Assembly (NCBI RefSeq): GCF_024170165.1
Contig: NZ_JALJXP010000003.1
Coordinates: 124,001 to 188,000, forward strand
Direction of reading: 5' to 3'
From: Pseudomonas nitroreducens
Lineage (GTDB): Bacteria > Pseudomonadota > Gammaproteobacteria > Pseudomonadales > Pseudomonadaceae
DNA length: 64,000 nt
In this document: positions 61,270 through 64,000 of the stretch, one piece after another
How positions within the stretch are numbered: the first letter of the stretch is position 1
How the letters are laid out: the number at the start of each line of letters is the position of its first letter
Translations under genes and position numbers: made by a program
Notes under the pieces: model-generated
Told to the model about the DNA's origin: nothing
The model's database searches: none
Seen by the model: only the letters and a program-made list of their open reading frames with translations

Positions 61270-62706
61270 ATGAAAGTACTCCGCCCTGCCCTGCTGTCGC
61301 TCGCCATCGCCTTCGCCATGCCGGTCCTGGCGGACGACCTGCCTTCCCTGGGAGACGCCAGCTCGTCCATCGTCTCCCCGGAGCAGGAATTCCAGCTCGG
61401 CCGCGCCTGGCTGAGCATGCTGCGCAATCAGGTCGACACGCTCAACGATCCGCAACTCAAGGACTATGTCGAGTCCAGCGTCTACCGCCTGGCCGAGTCC
61501 AGCGAACTACAGGACCACCGCCTGGCGTTCATCCTGATCCGCGACAAGCAGATCAACGCCTTCGCGGCACCTGGCGGCGTGGTCGGCGTCAACGGCGGTC
61601 TGTTCATCTATGCCCAGACCGAAGGCGAGTACATCGCAGTACTGGCACACGAACTCGGCCACTTGAGCCAGCGTCACTTTGCCCGCGGCATCGAAGCACA
61701 ACAGCGCATGCAGGTACCGGTGATGGCCGCCATGCTGGCCGGCATCATCGCCGCCGCCGCTGGCGCCGGTGACGCAGGGATTGCCGCCATCGCCGGCACC
61801 CAGGCCGCCGCGATCCAGAACCAGCTGCGCTTCTCCCGGCAGAACGAGCAGGAAGCCGACCGCGTCGGCGTCGCCACCATGGTCCGCGCCGGCTATGACC
61901 CGCGCTCCATGCCCAACATGTTCGAGCGCCTGGCGCGCCAGTACCGCTACGAGGGCAAGCCGCCGGAATTCCTGCTGACTCACCCGGTCACCGAATCGCG
62001 CATCGCCGACACCCGCAACCGCGCCGAGCAGTACCCCAAGGGCGGCAAGGAAGACTCGCTGCGCTACGAACTGATGCGCGCCCGCGTCCAGCAGATGTTC
62101 GAGGACACCCCGGGGATGGCCAGCAAGCAGTTCCGCGCACAGCTCGACGAAGACCCGAAGAACGACGCCGCGCGCTACGGCCTTGCGCTGTCGCAGACCA
62201 AGATCGGCCAGCTCAACGAAGCCCGCAGCAACCTCCAGCAACTGCTGGCCAAGGCGCCCAACGACATCAGCTACAACCTGGCGATGGCCGACGTGGACAT
62301 CACCGCCAACAAGCTGCCCGATGCCCAGGCGCGCGTGCAGAAGATGCTCGGTCAGTACCCGGACAGCTACCCGCTGATCCAGGCCAACGCCGACCTGATG
62401 ATGAAGACCAATCGCGCGGCCGATGCCGAAAAGACCCTGTTCAAGCTCTCCCAGCGCCGCCCGCTGGACCCGGACGTGTGGAACCGCCTGGCCGACGCCT
62501 GCACCCTGAGCGGCAACGCCATTGGCGTGTACCAGGCCCGCGCCGAGTACTACGCGCTCACCGGCGACTACAAGCAGGCGATCGAGCAGCTGGACTTCGC
62601 CAAGCGTCGCGCCGGTGGCAACTTCACCCTGGCCGCACGCCTGGATGCCCGCCAGCAGGAGTTCCGTGACCAGGAGCGCATCCTCAAGGAAATGATGGGC
62701 CGCTGA
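61270..62706 (+). CDS. bepA: Periplasmic beta-barrel assembly-enhancing protease BepA-like (M48, TPR)
   Basis: A 478-residue secreted protein. Signal MKVLRPALLSLAIAFAMPVLA, then an M48 metalloprotease domain with AVLAHELGHLSQRH (HEXXH) and EQEADRVGVATM, then a C-terminal TPR domain (about 300-478). It helps LptD assembly and clears misfolded outer-membrane proteins. ATG 61270 was preferred to the in-frame GTG two codons earlier. Confidence 0.93.
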   Translation: MKVLRPALLSLAIAFAMPVLADDLPSLGDASSSIVSPEQEFQLGRAWLSMLRNQVDTLNDPQLKDYVESSVYRLAESSELQDHRLAFILIRDKQINAFAAPGGVVGVNGGLFIYAQTEGEYIAVLAHELGHLSQRHFARGIEAQQRMQVPVMAAMLAGIIAAAAGAGDAGIAAIAGTQAAAIQNQLRFSRQNEQEADRVGVATMVRAGYDPRSMPNMFERLARQYRYEGKPPEFLLTHPVTESRIADTRNRAEQYPKGGKEDSLRYELMRARVQQMFEDTPGMASKQFRAQLDEDPKNDAARYGLALSQTKIGQLNEARSNLQQLLAKAPNDISYNLAMADVDITANKLPDAQARVQKMLGQYPDSYPLIQANADLMMKTNRAADAEKTLFKLSQRRPLDPDVWNRLADACTLSGNAIGVYQARAEYYALTGDYKQAIEQLDFAKRRAGGNFTLAARLDARQQEFRDQERILKEMMGR

Positions 62707-62723
62707 GCCCCTCTCCCACCCAC

Positions 62724-62752
62724 AAAAAAGCCCGGCATCTGCCGGGCTTTTT
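62724..62752. terminator. Bidirectional terminator between bepA and nadA
   Basis: AAAAAA-GCCCGGC-ATCT-GCCGGGC-TTTTT between convergent genes. Confidence 0.93.
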
Positions 62753-62768
62753 CATTCACGCATGCTGA

Positions 62769-63827
62769 TCAGGCATTGCCCGCCAGCTTGAGCTTCGCCG
62801 CCTGGGTGAAGTCGAGCATGCGCTTGAGCGGCTTGATCGCCTTCGGAATCAGCGCCGGGTCGACGAAGATTTCGCCCGAGCCCTCCTTCAGGCAGGCCAG
62901 GGTGCGCTCCAGGGTATTCATGGCCATCCACGGGCAGTGCGCACAGCTGCGGCAAGCCGCGCCGTTGCCGGCGGTGGGCGCCTCGATGAACTCCTTGTCC
63001 GGGCACAGCTGCTGCATCTTGTAGAAGATGCCGCGGTCGGTGGCGACGATGAAACGCTTGTTCGGCATCGTCTGCGCGGCCTTGATCAGCTGGCTGGTGG
63101 AGCCTACGGCATCGGCCAGGTCCACCACCGCTTCCGGCGACTCCGGGTGCACCAGGATCGCGGCATCCGGGTAGATCGCCTTGAGGTCTTCCAGCTGCTT
63201 GGCCTTGAACTCCTCGTGGACGATGCAGGCACCATCCCAGAGCAGCATGTCGGCGCCGGTCTCGCGCTGGATATAACGGCCCAGGTGCTGGTCCGGCGCC
63301 CAGAGGATCGGCTCGCCGTTGTCCATCAGGTGCTCGACGATCTCCACGGCGCAGCTGGAGGTCACCACCCAGTCGGCGCGAGCTTTCACCGCAGCCGAAG
63401 TGTTCGCGTAGACCACCACGGTACGCTCGGGATGCTTATCGCAGAAAGCGGAGAACTCTTCCACCGGGCAACCCAGGTCCAACGAGCAGGTCGCCTCCAG
63501 GGTCGGCATCAGCACACGCTTTTCCGGGTTGAGGATCTTTGCGGTCTCGCCCATGAAGCGAACCCCGGCGACCACCACGGTCTGCGCCGAATGCTGGTTG
63601 CCGAAGCGGGCCATTTCCAGCGAATCGGAAACACAGCCACCAGTCTCCTCGGCCAGCGCCTGGATTACCGGGTCGCAGTAGTAGTGTGCGACGAGCACGG
63701 CGTTCTGCGCCTTCAGCTCGGCGGCGATGGCCGCGCGGTAGTCGGCCTCTTCCTGCGCGCTCAGCACCCGCGGCTGCTTCGCCGCCAGATGGGCCTGGAC
63801 CAGCAGGCGTTCGGAAATCTGGGACAT
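62769..63827 (-). CDS. nadA: Quinolinate synthase A
   Basis: A 352-residue [4Fe-4S] enzyme condensing iminoaspartate with dihydroxyacetone phosphate in NAD synthesis. Cluster Cys are in [22 protein letters not shown] and CRSCAHCPW. Start [23 protein letters not shown] is typical. Full length and intact. Confidence 0.97.
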   Translation of the reverse strand: MSQISERLLVQAHLAAKQPRVLSAQEEADYRAAIAAELKAQNAVLVAHYYCDPVIQALAEETGGCVSDSLEMARFGNQHSAQTVVVAGVRFMGETAKILNPEKRVLMPTLEATCSLDLGCPVEEFSAFCDKHPERTVVVYANTSAAVKARADWVVTSSCAVEIVEHLMDNGEPILWAPDQHLGRYIQRETGADMLLWDGACIVHEEFKAKQLEDLKAIYPDAAILVHPESPEAVVDLADAVGSTSQLIKAAQTMPNKRFIVATDRGIFYKMQQLCPDKEFIEAPTAGNGAACRSCAHCPWMAMNTLERTLACLKEGSGEIFVDPALIPKAIKPLKRMLDFTQAAKLKLAGNA

Positions 63828-63939
63828 CGTGTGGAAACCTCAACAGGCACGGTCTGATTATGCCGGCGATATTACCACCCCAGTCCTTCAGACGACGCGG
63901 CGTCGGCAGCCGTACGGCGGACTTTTTCCGGCACATGGC

Positions 63940-63973
63940 AAAAGCCCCGTGACCTTTCGATCACGGGGCTTTT
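63940..63973 (-). terminator. Terminator downstream of the right-edge tRNA
   Basis: AAAA-GCCCCGTGA / TCACGGGGC-TTTT (63944-63952, 63961-63969) with an eight-base loop. On the minus strand it lies 12 bases after the partial tRNA 3' end. Confidence 0.88.
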
Positions 63974-63984
63974 GTCTTACATGT

Positions 63985-64000
63985 TGGTGGGTCGTGTGGG
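63985..64000 (-). tRNA. tRNA 3' end, probably tRNA-Lys, cut by window edge
   Basis: Minus-strand CCCACACGACCCACCA is a T-arm 3' strand, acceptor ACGACCC, discriminator A and CCA. This acceptor matches tRNA-Lys (GGGTCGT...ACGACCC) as I know it. The anticodon is outside the window, so the identity is inferred. Confidence 0.7.

Overview
This 64 kb window is chromosomal DNA of a Pseudomonas from the P. aeruginosa-like branch (P. nitroreducens / P. citronellolis type is my guess). The evidence is high GC, the gene content, Pseudomonas-style REP hairpins (CTGTAGGAGCGGGCC type), and gene order. From memory, the left two thirds follow P. aeruginosa PAO1 PA3239-PA3271, and the right end follows PA1004-PA1013 with its tRNA-Ser. 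These synteny statements are recall, not a database result.

Layout. 1-8.2 kb: mlaA (cut by the window edge), a pirin, a patatin, a lipid A acyltransferase, minCDE, rluA and the M18 aminopeptidase apeB. 8.3-14.5 kb: a GntR/UTRA regulator diverging from a six-gene operon (binding protein, cytoplasmic alkaline-phosphatase-superfamily hydrolase, two permeases, ATPase, HAD phosphatase). It looks like an uptake-and-hydrolysis pathway for an organophosphorus compound. 14.6-24.7 kb: quinone oxidoreductase, Prc protease, an EAL-CBS-GGDEF protein, a small Xre-like operon, a DUF1232 protein, an FKBP lipoprotein, tRNA-Asp and tRNA-Val, and rdgC. 24.7-30.2 kb: a bile-acid-symporter-family transporter, a guanidinium exporter behind a guanidine-II riboswitch, a cold-shock protein, an MFS-acyltransferase fusion, an AraC regulator and a GNAT acetyltransferase. 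30.5-41.7 kb: a large transporter-like hybrid sensor kinase, a DMT/LysR pair, a MerR regulator facing a small metabolic operon (M24 protein, hydrolase-dehydrogenase fusion, PF10118 protein), and a FAD oxidoreductase. 41.7-47.9 kb: rmuC, a RES-Xre toxin-antitoxin pair, RcnB-like, GreAB-like, AhpD-like and hypothetical proteins.

47.9-54.7 kb is an accessory zone ending at tRNA-Ser(CGA). It begins with gene-poor DNA carrying a 28-bp perfect palindrome and a 9-bp tandem repeat. Then comes an AT-rich insert with a DGQHR-domain protein convergent with a TSPPY-type DNA methyltransferase, followed by a tyrosine integrase and a PIN-like protein. This DGQHR-methyltransferase pair is the best candidate for a poorly described DNA-modification or defence system.

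54.8-64 kb returns to core genes: purC, an MBL hydrolase, bamC, dapA, gcvR, bcp, a PerM-type protein, a TusA-like protein, bepA, nadA and the tail of a tRNA that looks like tRNA-Lys.

Besides the island, the most unusual signal is a composite intergenic element of about 210 bp. It has paired DnaA boxes and occurs twice, upstream of the DUF1232 gene and of rmuC, with identical internal spacing.
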